Source: Kitasatospora sp. Root107 (GTDB lineage: Bacteria; Actinomycetota; Actinomycetes; Streptomycetales; Streptomycetaceae). Taken from it: a stretch of DNA of 64,000 nucleotides. How positions within the stretch are numbered: position 1 is the stretch's first letter; each line of letters opens with the position of its first letter. Shown piece by piece: positions 1 to 8,674 of this stretch. The position numbers and the translations under genes are program-made. The notes below the pieces were generated by a model, which worked only from the letters and a program-made list of their open reading frames with translations, did not search any database and had not been told where the DNA came from. The stretch spans positions 239,657-303,656 of the forward strand of contig NZ_LMCT01000067.1 in NCBI RefSeq assembly GCF_001424875.1, written 5' to 3'.

Positions 1-35
1 CCGGATCACCGATCCGGACCAGGACGCAAGCTCGG

Positions 36-108
36 TCCCGCATAGCTCAATTGGCAGAGCAGCCGACTGTTAATCGGCAGGTTATTGGTTCGAGTCCAAT
101 TGCGGGAG
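36..108 (+). tRNA. tRNA-Asn (GTT)
   Basis: A complete 73-nt cloverleaf. The acceptor arm TCCCGCA pairs with TGCGGGA, the anticodon loop reads CTGTTAA (anticodon GTT, Asn), and the T-loop is TTCGAGT. CCA is not encoded. A near-identical copy follows 35 bases downstream; the two differ essentially in one compensated acceptor pair. Confidence 0.97.
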
Positions 109-142
109 CGCGGAAGGGCCCAGGCCCGTCCGACACGTGCAT

Positions 143-215
143 TCCCCCATAGCTCAATTGGCAGAGCAGCCGACTGTTAATCGGCAGGTTATTGGTTCGA
201 GTCCAATTGGGGGAG
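143..215 (+). tRNA. tRNA-Asn (GTT), second copy
   Basis: A complete 73-nt cloverleaf with acceptor arm TCCCCCA/TGGGGGA and the same body and GTT anticodon as the copy at 36-108. The acceptor difference is compensated on both sides, so both copies look functional. Probably a tandem duplication transcribed as one unit. Confidence 0.97.
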
Positions 216-247
216 CTTCACCGGTAGTTGAGGTGAGTTGCGTAGAG

Positions 248-285
248 CGAAGGCCCTTCGGATCGCCGAAGGGCCTTCGTGTTTT
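248..285. terminator. Intrinsic terminator between tRNA-Asn pair and protease gene
   Basis: A perfect 14-bp stem (CGAAGGCCCTTCGG, loop ATCG, and its complement) is followed by GTGTTTT. It ends the tRNA unit on the plus strand and can also serve the convergent protease gene. Confidence 0.85.
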
Positions 286-305
286 CCCGGGGCCGCCGAC
301 CGCGC

Positions 306-1055
306 TCAGGCGGTGGCGCGGCGGTAGAGCTCACTGACCCGGTGGTCGAAGGTGATGCTGTACGAGGTCCGGTCGGTGTCCCCGCCCTCCTGGTAGCCGC
401 CGATCACGCCGACCACCTCACCGGCCCCGGTCAGCCAGGGGCTGCCGCTGGTGCCGTTGGTGTAGCCGTGGCAGTCGAAACGCTCCTGGGTGGTGCTCTG
501 CTCGGTGGTCCGGTTGCTGCAGGTGATCGGCTCCTCGGCCTCGTGCGGGTAGCCGGTGACCGACACCGGCAGCCCGAACCCCTGGTCCGTACCGAGCCGG
601 AACCCGCCCAGCACGTCCGCGATCTCCAGCCCGCCGATCGGCGCCACGGTGAGGAACGCCACGTCGTACTCCGGGTCCGCCCGGTCGGTCCACCCCTGGT
701 CGACCACCACCTGGTCCACCTGCCAACTCCCGTACGGAAGCTGCCCGTTGCGATAGCCGGGCGCGAACACCAGCTTGTCCAGTCGGCCGAACGTCGGGCG
801 CACACAGTGCGCGGCGGTCACCAGCAGATTCCGCCGCGGGCTGTCCACCACACTCGCGGTGCAGGCCCGGGGGCCGTCCTCGTCTCCGATGAACAGCATG
901 CCGATCCGGTCCCCGGTCCGGCTCTGCGGGGCGGGCCGGGCGGACGGCATGTCGTCCGCGACCGGTGCGGTGGTGGTGCCGCTGGTGCCCTGCGCGCAGC
1001 CCGCCAGTGCCAGGACCAGTCCGAGCGCCGCGCCGTGCCGCCGTACGCGTGTCAT
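306..1055 (-). CDS. Secreted trypsin-like serine protease, lipoprotein
   Basis: A 249-residue protein. The N-terminus has basic residues, a hydrophobic stretch and a lipobox (LAGC), so export and lipid anchoring are predicted. The S1 chymotrypsin-fold triad is visible: His in TAAHC, Asp in YDVAF, Ser in NGTSGSP. The GTSGSP form, rather than GDSGGP, is typical of V8/glutamyl-endopeptidase-like members. The ATG at 1053-1055 was chosen because it places the lipobox correctly; the frame stays open upstream but only as a shadow of the next gene. The neighbour at 1127-1996 is a paralogue sharing GVIGGYQEGGD and the triad contexts, which indicates tandem duplication. The substrate is unknown. Confidence 0.85.
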   Translation of the reverse strand: MTRVRRHGAALGLVLALAGCAQGTSGTTTAPVADDMPSARPAPQSRTGDRIGMLFIGDEDGPRACTASVVDSPRRNLLVTAAHCVRPTFGRLDKLVFAPGYRNGQLPYGSWQVDQVVVDQGWTDRADPEYDVAFLTVAPIGGLEIADVLGGFRLGTDQGFGLPVSVTGYPHEAEEPITCSNRTTEQSTTQERFDCHGYTNGTSGSPWLTGAGEVVGVIGGYQEGGDTDRTSYSITFDHRVSELYRRATA

Positions 1056-1126
1056 GCCGTCCGTCCTCAGCTGCCGGGAGTGCCTGCCGGCAAGATCTAC
1101 CAGCCCGGGCCGCCGGAGCGCCAGCC

Positions 1127-1996
1127 CTACCCCGTCGCGCGGTTGTACAGCGTCTGCACCTGGTCGCCGAAGTAGCTGCTGTACGAGATGTCGGGGGTGT
1201 CCCCGCCCTCCTGGTAGCCGCCGATCACGCCGACCACCGTGCCGGTCTTCGTGGTCGGGTCGAAGTCGGTCACCCAGGGGCTGCCGCTGGTGCCGCCGGT
1301 GTAGTCCGGGCAGTCGATCCGCAGCTGGGTCGGGCTCTGCTCGGTGGTCTTGTTGCCGCAGGTGATCGGCACCTCGCCGCTGCTCGGATACCCCGTCACC
1401 TTCACCGGCAGCTGGTACCCCTTGTTGACGCCCAGTCGGTTGGCGCCGAGCACCTGCTGCACCTGTTGGCCGTTCTGCGGCTTGACGATCGCGAAGGCCA
1501 CGTCCATGTCCTGGTTGCCGTCGTCCATCCAGCTCTGGTCGACCGTGACCGAGGCCAGCGGCCACACCCCGCTGGGGGTGTCCCCCTCGCGGTAGCCGGG
1601 CACGAAGACCAGATCGCTGCGCTGACCCGCGATCGGGTCGAAGACGCAGTGCGCCGCCGTGACGATCAGGTTCTGCCCGGCGCTGTCGACCACGCTGGCG
1701 GTGCAGAAGTGGTCGCCGTCCGAGTTGTGCGTGAACACCGCGCCGACCAGGGCGTTCAGCGGGGTCGGCTTGGCGGTGCGGGTGGTGCCCGCGTGCTTGG
1801 CGATGGCGGCCTTGATCCGGTCCTTGCTCCACCCGTTCGCGGCGGCGGCCGCACTCGCGCTGCTCAGGCCGGTGCCGGTCGGGAGGGCGCTGCTACTGCT
1901 CGGCGTACTCTCCGGCGCCGCCCCCGACCCGCACCCCGCCGCCGCAAGCCCCAGGATCACCACACCGGCCGCCCACCTGCTGCGCACTGCCACCAC
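1127..1996 (-). CDS. Secreted trypsin-like serine protease, lipoprotein (paralogue)
   Basis: A 289-residue protein with a lipobox (AAGC) after a hydrophobic segment, then a Ser/Pro/Thr-rich linker of about 60 residues, then a trypsin-like domain. Triad residues are His in TAAHC, Asp in DMDVAF and Ser in GGTSGSP. It is about 40 residues longer than its neighbour, mainly in the linker and a lysine-containing stretch before the catalytic domain. The two genes lie in the same direction 71 bases apart with no clear terminator between them and may be co-transcribed. A role in extracellular proteolysis is inferred from the family. Confidence 0.86.
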   Translation of the reverse strand: MVAVRSRWAAGVVILGLAAAGCGSGAAPESTPSSSSALPTGTGLSSASAAAAANGWSKDRIKAAIAKHAGTTRTAKPTPLNALVGAVFTHNSDGDHFCTASVVDSAGQNLIVTAAHCVFDPIAGQRSDLVFVPGYREGDTPSGVWPLASVTVDQSWMDDGNQDMDVAFAIVKPQNGQQVQQVLGANRLGVNKGYQLPVKVTGYPSSGEVPITCGNKTTEQSPTQLRIDCPDYTGGTSGSPWVTDFDPTTKTGTVVGVIGGYQEGGDTPDISYSSYFGDQVQTLYNRATG

Positions 1997-2210
1997 CGCC
2001 CCTTGCGACCGGACCCACGAGCCTCCAGTCTTCGGCGGCCACGCGCCCGGAGCCCACCGCAGCTCACCCGGACGGGGAGCGCACGGCCCGCGTACTCGGA
2101 TGCGCCCCCGGCGAGCACCATGACGGACCGACCGGCTATGCTGCGGAGGACGGCCCTGATGGGCCGTCTGCTGCTGCTCCGGCCCTTTGCGGCCGAAGGC
2201 ACGGCGAACC

Positions 2211-2284
<74 letters not shown>

Positions 2285-2679
2285 CCTATTCAGCTGTGCG
2301 GCAGTCCAGCCTTTACCTCACCCTTAACCTGCGAGAACTCTAGAGCATCCCCTCGCACATCCAAGGGCCCCGCAGCAGACTTCACCCCCTTGGGGGAAGC
2401 GCCGATATTCCGCAGGGATGCTGCTTCCCGCCGACCTGCCCGCGCCGACTACCGGGCCCTGCTGACGGACCATCAGTCCGCTCTGGTCGCTGCTGATCAT
2501 CGCGATCGACGTGGTCGCGATCCCGAGCCCGAGGCCGTGCCACCCCAGAACGTGCCTCCGCGCCTGGGTCGAGAGCGGCGACCGGACCCGGGAGGCGTAG
2601 CCCCGGGTGCGGCAACGGTGACGGTGCGTGCCAATGGAGGGTAGCGGCAGTCCGGCCGCGCCTGTCCTCTTGGAGCGCC
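2285..2679. other. Intergenic region with a gene remnant
   Basis: About 395 bases with no intact gene between the CAT tRNA and the membrane-protein gene. The only recognisable content is the deleted copy of the downstream PLP-enzyme gene at 2418-2478. No clear terminator or promoter consensus was seen. Confidence 0.6.
2418..2478 (+). pseudogene. Internally deleted remnant of an ACC deaminase-family gene
   Basis: The stretch begins with an ATG and matches the first 23 bases of the intact gene at 4200 (MLLPADLP) with two mismatches. It then jumps directly to 36 bases matching codons around 4557-4592 (ADYRALLTDHQ) with about five mismatches. The roughly 330 bases between these parts in the intact gene are missing, and the reading frame is broken at the junction. 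It looks like a diverged second copy reduced by deletion. Confidence 0.7.
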
Positions 2680-4020
2680 ATGAGTACGCCGCCCGCGCCG
2701 CCTGGGTCGGAACCGCCCGGTGGCGCACCCGCCCCCGTCCCTTCGCCTCCGCATCGGACGGGGGCCTCGCGTGCCGGGCGGATCGCCATGAGCACCGTCT
2801 CGGCAGTGCTGATCACGCTCACCTGCATCCTCGTACCGGTCTCCCTGATCACCGTCTGGGTGCACGACATCGTCCTGGACACCGACCGGTACGTCTCGAC
2901 GGTGGCGCCGCTGGCGACGGATCCCGCGATCGAGGCCGCCGCCGTCAAGCGCATCACGCAGGCCGTCGACGTCAGGGTGAACGGAAACGAGGTCACCTCG
3001 GACGTCGCGGCCTGGCTGCAGTCCCAGGGGCTGCCACCCCGGGCGGTGGCAGGGATCAAGGCGCTGGGCCCGAAGCTGGACGAGGCCGTCGACAGCGCGG
3101 TCGACAAGGCGGCCACCCGCTTCGTCCAGAGCGACAGGTTCGAGACCATCTGGACGGAGGGCAACCGCGCCGCGCACAACGCGGTCGTGCACGTGCTCAC
3201 CGGCCATGGCCGTGGCGCGGTCGAGGTCAGCGGCGGCACCGTCACGCTCGACGTCGGCACCGCTGTGGAGACGGTCAAGCAGGACCTGGTGGACGCGGGG
3301 CTCGCACCGGCCGCGAAGATCCCCGAGGTGAACAAGCAGCTGGTGCTCTTCCAGTCCGACAAGCTGGACAAGATCAGGAGCCTGGCACACGCCCTGGACG
3401 TCATCGGCAACTGGCTGCCCGTGTTCACGGTGCTGCTCGGGGCGGTCGGGGTACTGCTCGCCCGCCGACGCCGCCGGGCGTTGGTGACCACCGCTCTCGG
3501 CGCGGCCGGCGCCTGCCTGGTTTTCGCGATCGGCCTGGTCCTCGTCCGTCGCTACTACCTCGACCACCTGCCCGCGCAGGTGCAGTCTCCGGAGGCGGCA
3601 GCGGCGATCTTCGACACACTGCTGCGCTTCCTGCGGATCACCATCCGTACGGTGCTGGTGCTGGGGGTGGTGGTGGCGATCGGCGCGTACCTGTCCGGGC
3701 CCGGCCGCCTGCCCCGCGCCGTTCGCGGCGTGGCCGAGCACACTGCCGACTCCGCCGCGCGCTGGGGCGGTGCCCATGGGGTGCACACCGGACCGGTCGG
3801 GACCTGGACGGCCAAGTACCGCCAGTGGCTCACCCTGGGCGTGCTGCTGGTGCTCGCACTCGTACTCGCGCTGTGGAGCTACCCGACGGTGCTGACCGTC
3901 CTGCTGCTGGTCCTCATCCTCCTCGCCGTGCTCGCGGTGCTGGCACTGCTGGCCGCGACCGGCCGGAACGGCGAGCCGACCGAGCCCGCCGAGCCCGCCG
4001 AATCCGCCGACGGGAAGTAG
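2680..4020 (+). CDS. Multi-pass integral membrane protein, function unknown
   Basis: A 446-residue protein. A Pro-rich cytoplasmic N-terminus of about 35 residues leads to one membrane segment (about 38-62), a large non-membrane domain (about 65-240) beginning HDIVLDTDRYV, then several hydrophobic segments (about 245-265, 270-290, 325-345, 380-430) and a Glu/Pro-rich tail. Streptomycetes carry many proteins of this layout without assigned function. The ATG at 2680 follows GGAGCGCC. The C-terminal ten residues are a short repeat of Glu-Pro-Ala units. It stands alone on its strand between a tRNA and the PLP enzyme. Confidence 0.82.
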   Translation: MSTPPAPPGSEPPGGAPAPVPSPPHRTGASRAGRIAMSTVSAVLITLTCILVPVSLITVWVHDIVLDTDRYVSTVAPLATDPAIEAAAVKRITQAVDVRVNGNEVTSDVAAWLQSQGLPPRAVAGIKALGPKLDEAVDSAVDKAATRFVQSDRFETIWTEGNRAAHNAVVHVLTGHGRGAVEVSGGTVTLDVGTAVETVKQDLVDAGLAPAAKIPEVNKQLVLFQSDKLDKIRSLAHALDVIGNWLPVFTVLLGAVGVLLARRRRRALVTTALGAAGACLVFAIGLVLVRRYYLDHLPAQVQSPEAAAAIFDTLLRFLRITIRTVLVLGVVVAIGAYLSGPGRLPRAVRGVAEHTADSAARWGGAHGVHTGPVGTWTAKYRQWLTLGVLLVLALVLALWSYPTVLTVLLLVLILLAVLAVLALLAATGRNGEPTEPAEPAESADGK

Positions 4021-4199
4021 CCGTCGCGGTGGCCGTCAGCGGGTGAACCCGAGGGGAATTCCGCCGACGAACCCCGCCTGAGTGGCAGTCAGCCGCCATC
4101 CGGGCCGCTGCCGGGCTCGGAGCAGCGCCGGTTCCCGCTCCGGGCAGCAGCTGTTCATCCGCGATCAACCGCCCGGACCGGGGTGCCTATGCTGGGCGG

Positions 4200-5081
4200 A
4201 TGCTGTTGCCCGCCGACCTGCCGACGCCCCTGCAGGTGCTCGACGACCCCGACTTCGCGCGGGCCGGGGTGGAGCTGCAGCTCAAGCGGGACGACCTGGC
4301 GCACCCAACGGTCCCGGGCAACAAGTGGCGCAAGCTCGCACCCAACCTGGCGTACGCGGTGGAGACCAGTGCCCGGGGGCTGCTCACCTTCGGCGGGGCG
4401 TACTCCACGCACCTGCGGGCGGTGGCGGCTGCGGCGCAGGCGCTCGGGCTGCCGAGCATCGGGGTGGTACGGGGGGACGAGCTCGCCGCAGCCCCGCGCA
4501 ACTGGTCGTTGCGGGCGGCCGAGGGGTACGGGATGGAGCTACGGTTCGTCTCCCGGGCCGACTACCGCGCCCTTCTGACGGATCACCAGCCCCCGGCGCC
4601 CGGCTGGCTGGTCCTCCCCGAAGGGGGCTCCAACCCGCTGGCGGTCGAGGGGGCCGCCGCCATCCCCGCCGAGATCCCCGACCTCGGCCCGGCCGACCTG
4701 CTGGCCTGCCCGGTCGGCACCGGCGGCACGCTGGCCGGTATCGCCGCCGGTCTCCCGCATGGGGCCCGCGCGCTCGGTGTCGCGGTCCTCCGCGGCGAGG
4801 GCTACCTGGAACGCGAGGTCGCCGACCTCCACCAGGCCACCTGCGCCCGCCAGTTCACCAACTGGTCGATCGTCCACACCCACCACGGCGGCGGCTACGG
4901 CCGCCTCACCCCCGAACTCACCGCCTTCGCCGAGGAGTTCGAGCAGCGCCACGGTCTCGCCCTGGAACGTCGCTATGTCGCCAAAACCCTCCAGGCCGTC
5001 CACCACGCCGCAGTCACCCACCAGTTGACCCCGGGCACCCGCGTCACCGTCGTCATCACCGGCCTCCCCGACCCGACCTGA
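4200..5081 (+). CDS. PLP-dependent enzyme, ACC deaminase / D-cysteine desulfhydrase family
   Basis: A 293-residue fold-type II PLP enzyme. The PLP lysine lies in the family motif GNKWRK near residue 40, the phosphate-binding region is in PVGTGGTLAG near 165-175, and FGGAYSTH near 64 matches the substrate-serine region. Members deaminate 1-aminocyclopropane-1-carboxylate or desulfurate D-cysteine; sequence reading alone does not separate these, and a length slightly below the usual 320-340 favours the desulfhydrase-like branch. The ATG at 4200 gives the conserved LP-TP-L start. A deletion-damaged relative lies at 2418. Confidence 0.85.
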   Translation: MLLPADLPTPLQVLDDPDFARAGVELQLKRDDLAHPTVPGNKWRKLAPNLAYAVETSARGLLTFGGAYSTHLRAVAAAAQALGLPSIGVVRGDELAAAPRNWSLRAAEGYGMELRFVSRADYRALLTDHQPPAPGWLVLPEGGSNPLAVEGAAAIPAEIPDLGPADLLACPVGTGGTLAGIAAGLPHGARALGVAVLRGEGYLEREVADLHQATCARQFTNWSIVHTHHGGGYGRLTPELTAFAEEFEQRHGLALERRYVAKTLQAVHHAAVTHQLTPGTRVTVVITGLPDPT

Positions 5082-5177
5082 GGCCTGCGGCCCGGCGTCC
5101 GAGGAGAGCAGCACGAGTGGCGGGGTTCGCTGACGCTTGATCACCGGACATCCGTTCCAGCCGTCCCCCGAAGGGGC

Positions 5178-6632
5178 TCACCCGAAGGTCAGGTTGGAGC
5201 AGAGGTCAGCGTCGGCCGTGCGGGTGTTGTCGGTTATCCCGGTCGGGACGCCGGTGCCCGTGGGGGTCGGGGCCGGGGTGCTGGTGGGGGTGGTGGGAGA
5301 CAGGTCGCGGCCGAGGGTGACGGTGAGGCCGGTGGCCGTGCGGTCGGGGTGCAGCTCGGCGGTGGGGAAGTAGCGGGCCAGCGCCTCGGCGGCGTCGAGC
5401 TGGGCGGGCGGGTAGCCGATCTGGGTGGCCTTGCGGGTGCTGGTGGGGGTGGGGCCGACGGTGACGTCGGTGTAGCCCTGGGCCTTGAGGGTCTCGGCGG
5501 TCCGGGCGGCCAGGTCCGGGGCCCGGGTGGCGTTGAGCAGCACCACGGGGGTGGTGACGGCGGGTATCGAGGGGGTCTCCGACGGGGCCGTGGTGACCAG
5601 GCCGGTTGACTGACCGTCAAGGGTGCGGTCCTGGCGGAGCAGGTTCCAGAGCTGGTCGACGTCGGGGTGGACCAGGGCGACCCGGTCGCCCTGGTAGCGC
5701 CAGGGGACGGTGACGAACTCGATGTCGGCGAGCTTGATGTCCTGGAGCGACTGGGCGAAGTCGACCAGCTTCATCGGGGTGCCGAGGCCGGGGTCGACGG
5801 TGAGCGACCTGCTCGCGGCGTCGGCCAGCGGGAGCAGGGTGGTCAGGTTGAAGCCCTGGGCCTGGACCTTCTTGATGAGCGAGGAGAGGAAGGCCTGCTG
5901 GCGCTTGATCCGGCCGATGTCGGAGCCGTCGCCGAAGCCGTGCCTGGCCCGGACGTAGTCCAGGGCGAGCTGCCCGGCGAGGGTCTGCCGGCCCTTCTCC
6001 AGGTGTATGCCGTAGGAGTCGACGGCGTTCGGCACGCAGACGTCGACTCCCTTGACCGCCTCGGTCATCGCGGCGAAGCCCTTGAAGTCGACCACGATGG
6101 TGTGGTCGATCCACAGGCCGGTGAGGGCCTCCACGGTGTTCTGCGAGCAGGCGGGGTTGCCCTGCTCGGAGCCGCCGATGGTGAAGGCGGAGTTGAACAT
6201 CTGGTTGGCGCGCGGGGTGGTCCACTTGCCGTCGGCCTGCTTGCAGGGCGGGATGGTGACCAGGGTGTCGCGGGGTATCGAGACCGCGACGGCGTGCCTG
6301 CGGTCGCCGTAGACGTGCAGCAGGATCGCGGTGTCGGAGTGCCCGACGCCCTCGTCGCCGCCGCCGAGGTTGTCGTTGCCGTCGTTGCGGGTGTCCGAAC
6401 CGAGCAGCAGGACGTTGACCGGCAGCCCGCCACCCACCTTGCTGGGGGTGGGGGCCGGGGGACGGCTGGTGGCGATGCCGTCGGCGTCGAAGGTGGTGAG
6501 GTTGCCGTCGAGACGGTGGTAGTACCAGGCCCCGGTGCCCGCGGTGGCCAGCACCAGGACAGCGGCCGTCGCGCCGGCGAACTTGGCCAGCCGCTTTCGG
6601 CGGGAGGCAGGCCGGATCTTCGGGTCGCTCAT
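5178..6632 (-). CDS. LytR-CpsA-Psr (LCP) family cell-wall ligase with LytR_C domain
   Basis: A 484-residue membrane-anchored protein. After a basic N-terminus there is one membrane segment (about 20-38). The LCP domain follows with the hallmark patterns LLGSDTR, HSDTAILLHV, SIPRDTLV and the arginine-rich GRIKRQQAF. A LytR_C domain (about 360-450, VVLLNATRAPDLAARTAETL) is joined by a Thr/Pro linker. LCP proteins transfer teichoic-acid-like or arabinogalactan polymers onto peptidoglycan outside the membrane. The ATG at 6630-6632 fits a typical charged start. Two cysteine pairs in the LCP domain suggest disulfides. Confidence 0.92.
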   Translation of the reverse strand: MSDPKIRPASRRKRLAKFAGATAAVLVLATAGTGAWYYHRLDGNLTTFDADGIATSRPPAPTPSKVGGGLPVNVLLLGSDTRNDGNDNLGGGDEGVGHSDTAILLHVYGDRRHAVAVSIPRDTLVTIPPCKQADGKWTTPRANQMFNSAFTIGGSEQGNPACSQNTVEALTGLWIDHTIVVDFKGFAAMTEAVKGVDVCVPNAVDSYGIHLEKGRQTLAGQLALDYVRARHGFGDGSDIGRIKRQQAFLSSLIKKVQAQGFNLTTLLPLADAASRSLTVDPGLGTPMKLVDFAQSLQDIKLADIEFVTVPWRYQGDRVALVHPDVDQLWNLLRQDRTLDGQSTGLVTTAPSETPSIPAVTTPVVLLNATRAPDLAARTAETLKAQGYTDVTVGPTPTSTRKATQIGYPPAQLDAAEALARYFPTAELHPDRTATGLTVTLGRDLSPTTPTSTPAPTPTGTGVPTGITDNTRTADADLCSNLTFG

Positions 6633-6803
6633 GAGGTCTCAGGCACTCTCTGCTGCGGCCGCTCGGCGGGCACCGTCGGGTTGCGGGGCCTGGTCGGGGC
6701 CCTCACCTCTAAGACGGTTCGGCGCGGCGGTCGGTTACACGAATGCGCAATCTAACCCGGAAGATCTGTACGAGTCGCATCGCCCCCTGTGCGACGGCCA
6801 GGG

Positions 6804-7274
6804 TCAGGCCCGGGGGTCGTCCTCGCCCGCGTGCTCCAGAATCCGGCGGAGCAGGTCGCGGAGCTGGGTGCGCTCCCGGTCGTCGAGCGCGGCGAGCGGC
6901 TCGCGGGCGAAGTTGAGCGACTCGCGGAGCTCCTCGGAGGCGGCGCCGCCGGAGTCGGTGGCGGCCACCAGCTTGACCCGGCGGTCCTGCGGGTCGGCCT
7001 CCCTGGTCACGAAGCCGCGGCCCTCCAGGCGGTCCACGATGCCGGTGATGTTGGACGGCTCGCAGCTCAGGGTCTGGGCGATGTGCCGCATCGGCATCGG
7101 ACCGCGCCGGAGCAGGGCGAGCACCTTGGCCTGGGCGCCGGTGAGCGAACGGGCGGCGGCGGCCTCCTCGTACTCACGATGGAAGAGCGCGACCAGGCCG
7201 GCCATGAGGTCGACGACCTCGCGGGTGATCGCGTCGGTGGGCGCGGTGGCTTCCTGGGTGGGCTTCGTCTCCAT
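6804..7274 (-). CDS. MarR-family transcriptional regulator
   Basis: A 156-residue winged-helix protein. The recognition helix region is MRHIAQTLSCEPSNITGIVDRLEGRGFV, followed by the wing motif DPQDRRVKLV that defines MarR proteins. It is divergent from the NADP-dependent oxidoreductase at 7375, and the intergenic region has two short inverted repeats, so it probably represses both itself and the oxidoreductase in response to a small electrophile or phenolic ligand. That function is inferred from context. Confidence 0.92.
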   Translation of the reverse strand: METKPTQEATAPTDAITREVVDLMAGLVALFHREYEEAAAARSLTGAQAKVLALLRRGPMPMRHIAQTLSCEPSNITGIVDRLEGRGFVTREADPQDRRVKLVAATDSGGAASEELRESLNFAREPLAALDDRERTQLRDLLRRILEHAGEDDPRA

Positions 7275-7300
7275 GACACCAGTCTAGCTGAATATTTGAC

Positions 7301-7344
7301 AAGGTGAACCTTTCATGTCCACGATTGCTTCAGTAGGTCAACCT
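7301..7344. promoter_or_regulatory. Two candidate MarR operators
   Basis: AAGGTGAACCTT at 7301-7312 and AGGTCAACCT at 7335-7344 are two copies of the same palindromic half-sites (AGGT/ACCT with a 2-base centre). They are 34 bases apart between the divergent marR and oxidoreductase genes. A TTGACA at 7296-7301 overlaps the first site and could be a -35 box. Confidence 0.6.
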
Positions 7345-7374
7345 TTCAGGCTCGGAACGACGAGGAGTACCGCC

Positions 7375-8400
7375 ATGGCAGAGCAGGCGACGCCCACCAC
7401 CGGCCGCGAGTGGCAGCTGGCCGCCCGCCCGGACGGCTGGCCGCAGCCGACCGACTTCGCACTGGTCGAGGCACCGGTCCGGCAGCCGGGCCCGGGTCAG
7501 ATCCTGGTCCGCAACGAGTACCTCTCGGTCGACCCCTACATGCGTGGCCGGATGAACGACGTGAAGTCGTACGTCCCGCCGTTCCAGCTCGGGAAGACCA
7601 TGGACGGCGGCGCGGTCGGCTACGTGGTGGCCTCCGAGGCCGAGGGCTTCCAGGTCGGCGACGCGGTGCTGCACGGGCTCGGCTGGCGCGAGTACGCCAC
7701 CCTGGACGCCAAGCACGCGGTGAAGGTGGACGCCGAACTCGCCCCGCTCTCCTACTACCTGGGCGTGCTCGGGATGCCCGGCCTGACCGCGTACGCGGGC
7801 CTGCTGGAGGTGGCGAGCTTCCAGCAGGGCGACACCGTCTTCGTCTCCGGCGCGGCCGGTGCGGTCGGTTCGCTGGTCGGCCAGATCGCCAGGCTCAAGG
7901 GCGCGAAGCGGGTGATCGGCTCGGCCGGTTCGGCGGCGAAGGTGGCCACCCTGGTGGACGGTTACGGCTTCGACGCCGCCTTCAACTACAAGGACGCCCC
8001 GGTCCGCGAGCAGCTCGCGGCCGCCGCCCCGGACGGCATCGACGTCTACTTCGACAACGTCGGCGGCGACCACCTGGAGGCCGCGATCGGTGCGCTCAAC
8101 GTGCACGGCCGGGCCACCCTGTGCGGCGCCATCGCGCAGTACAACGACACCACCGCCCCGTCAGGCCCGCGCAACCTGGCGCTGGCGATCGGCAAGCGGC
8201 TGCGCCTGCAGGGCATGCTGGTCAACGACCACACCGCACTCAAGGGTCAGTTCATCGCCGACATGGCCGGCTGGCTGACCAGCGGGGACCTGCGCTACGA
8301 CGAGACCGTGGTGGACGGTGTGGAGAACACCGTCGACGCCTTCATCGGCCTGCTCGGCGGGGCCAACACCGGCAAGATGGTGGTCCGGCTGACCCACTGA
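7375..8400 (+). CDS. NADP-dependent oxidoreductase, zinc-independent MDR family
   Basis: A 341-residue medium-chain dehydrogenase/reductase of the leukotriene-B4 dehydrogenase / curcumin reductase type. Key features are VDPYMRGRMND near 45-55, the nucleotide-binding glycine motif SGAAGAVGS near 150, and DVYFDNVGGDHLEAA near 225. There are no zinc-ligand cysteines, as usual for double-bond reductases. The start at ATG 7375, behind GAGGAG, was preferred over the in-frame ATG at 7315, which lies inside the operator region. It probably reduces alpha,beta-unsaturated carbonyls and is controlled by the divergent MarR. Confidence 0.9.
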   Translation: MAEQATPTTGREWQLAARPDGWPQPTDFALVEAPVRQPGPGQILVRNEYLSVDPYMRGRMNDVKSYVPPFQLGKTMDGGAVGYVVASEAEGFQVGDAVLHGLGWREYATLDAKHAVKVDAELAPLSYYLGVLGMPGLTAYAGLLEVASFQQGDTVFVSGAAGAVGSLVGQIARLKGAKRVIGSAGSAAKVATLVDGYGFDAAFNYKDAPVREQLAAAAPDGIDVYFDNVGGDHLEAAIGALNVHGRATLCGAIAQYNDTTAPSGPRNLALAIGKRLRLQGMLVNDHTALKGQFIADMAGWLTSGDLRYDETVVDGVENTVDAFIGLLGGANTGKMVVRLTH

Positions 8401-8432
8401 CGAACGCCCGCGCGACGCCCGGCCGTTGTGCA

Positions 8433-8465
8433 CCGCCCCCGCCCTCCCGGGCGGGGGCGGTTTGG
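8433..8465 (+). terminator. Intrinsic terminator after oxidoreductase
   Basis: A perfect 12-bp GC stem, CCGCCCCCGCCC with loop TCCC and its complement, is followed by TTTGGG just downstream of the oxidoreductase stop codon. Confidence 0.8.
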
Positions 8466-8643
8466 GTACGGGCGCGTGTGGGCCGACGTGCGGCCCCGAT
8501 CCGACGGACCGTCATGCGGCGTCCCCGGCAGGGCGCTACGGTGGAACCGTCCGGGATGGGGCCGTTCGGGGGAGAGATCCCGACGAGGGGTAGACCTCGG
8601 GGTGGATCGGGCTAGCATTGGATGAAAGCTTGTCCGTTTTGCT

Positions 8644-8674
8644 CAACTTAATTACCTATATGTCGAATAAGTTG
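8644..8674. promoter_or_regulatory. Inverted repeat in AT-rich promoter region of the DUF3145 gene
   Basis: CAACTTA at 8644-8650 and TAAGTTG at 8668-8674 form a perfect 7-bp inverted repeat with a 17-base spacer. They lie in the most AT-rich stretch of the chromosomal part of the window, about 105 bases before the DUF3145 start. It could be a regulator site or part of a promoter; no known consensus was recognised. Confidence 0.45.

Noticed and set aside
137..337. A 66-codon frame over the second tRNA-Asn
   Set aside because: It translates the tRNA and the terminator; not a protein gene.
306..1832. A 508-codon minus-strand frame covering both protease genes
   Set aside because: Its N-terminal half is an out-of-phase shadow of the second protease; the lipoprotein start at 1055 is clear.
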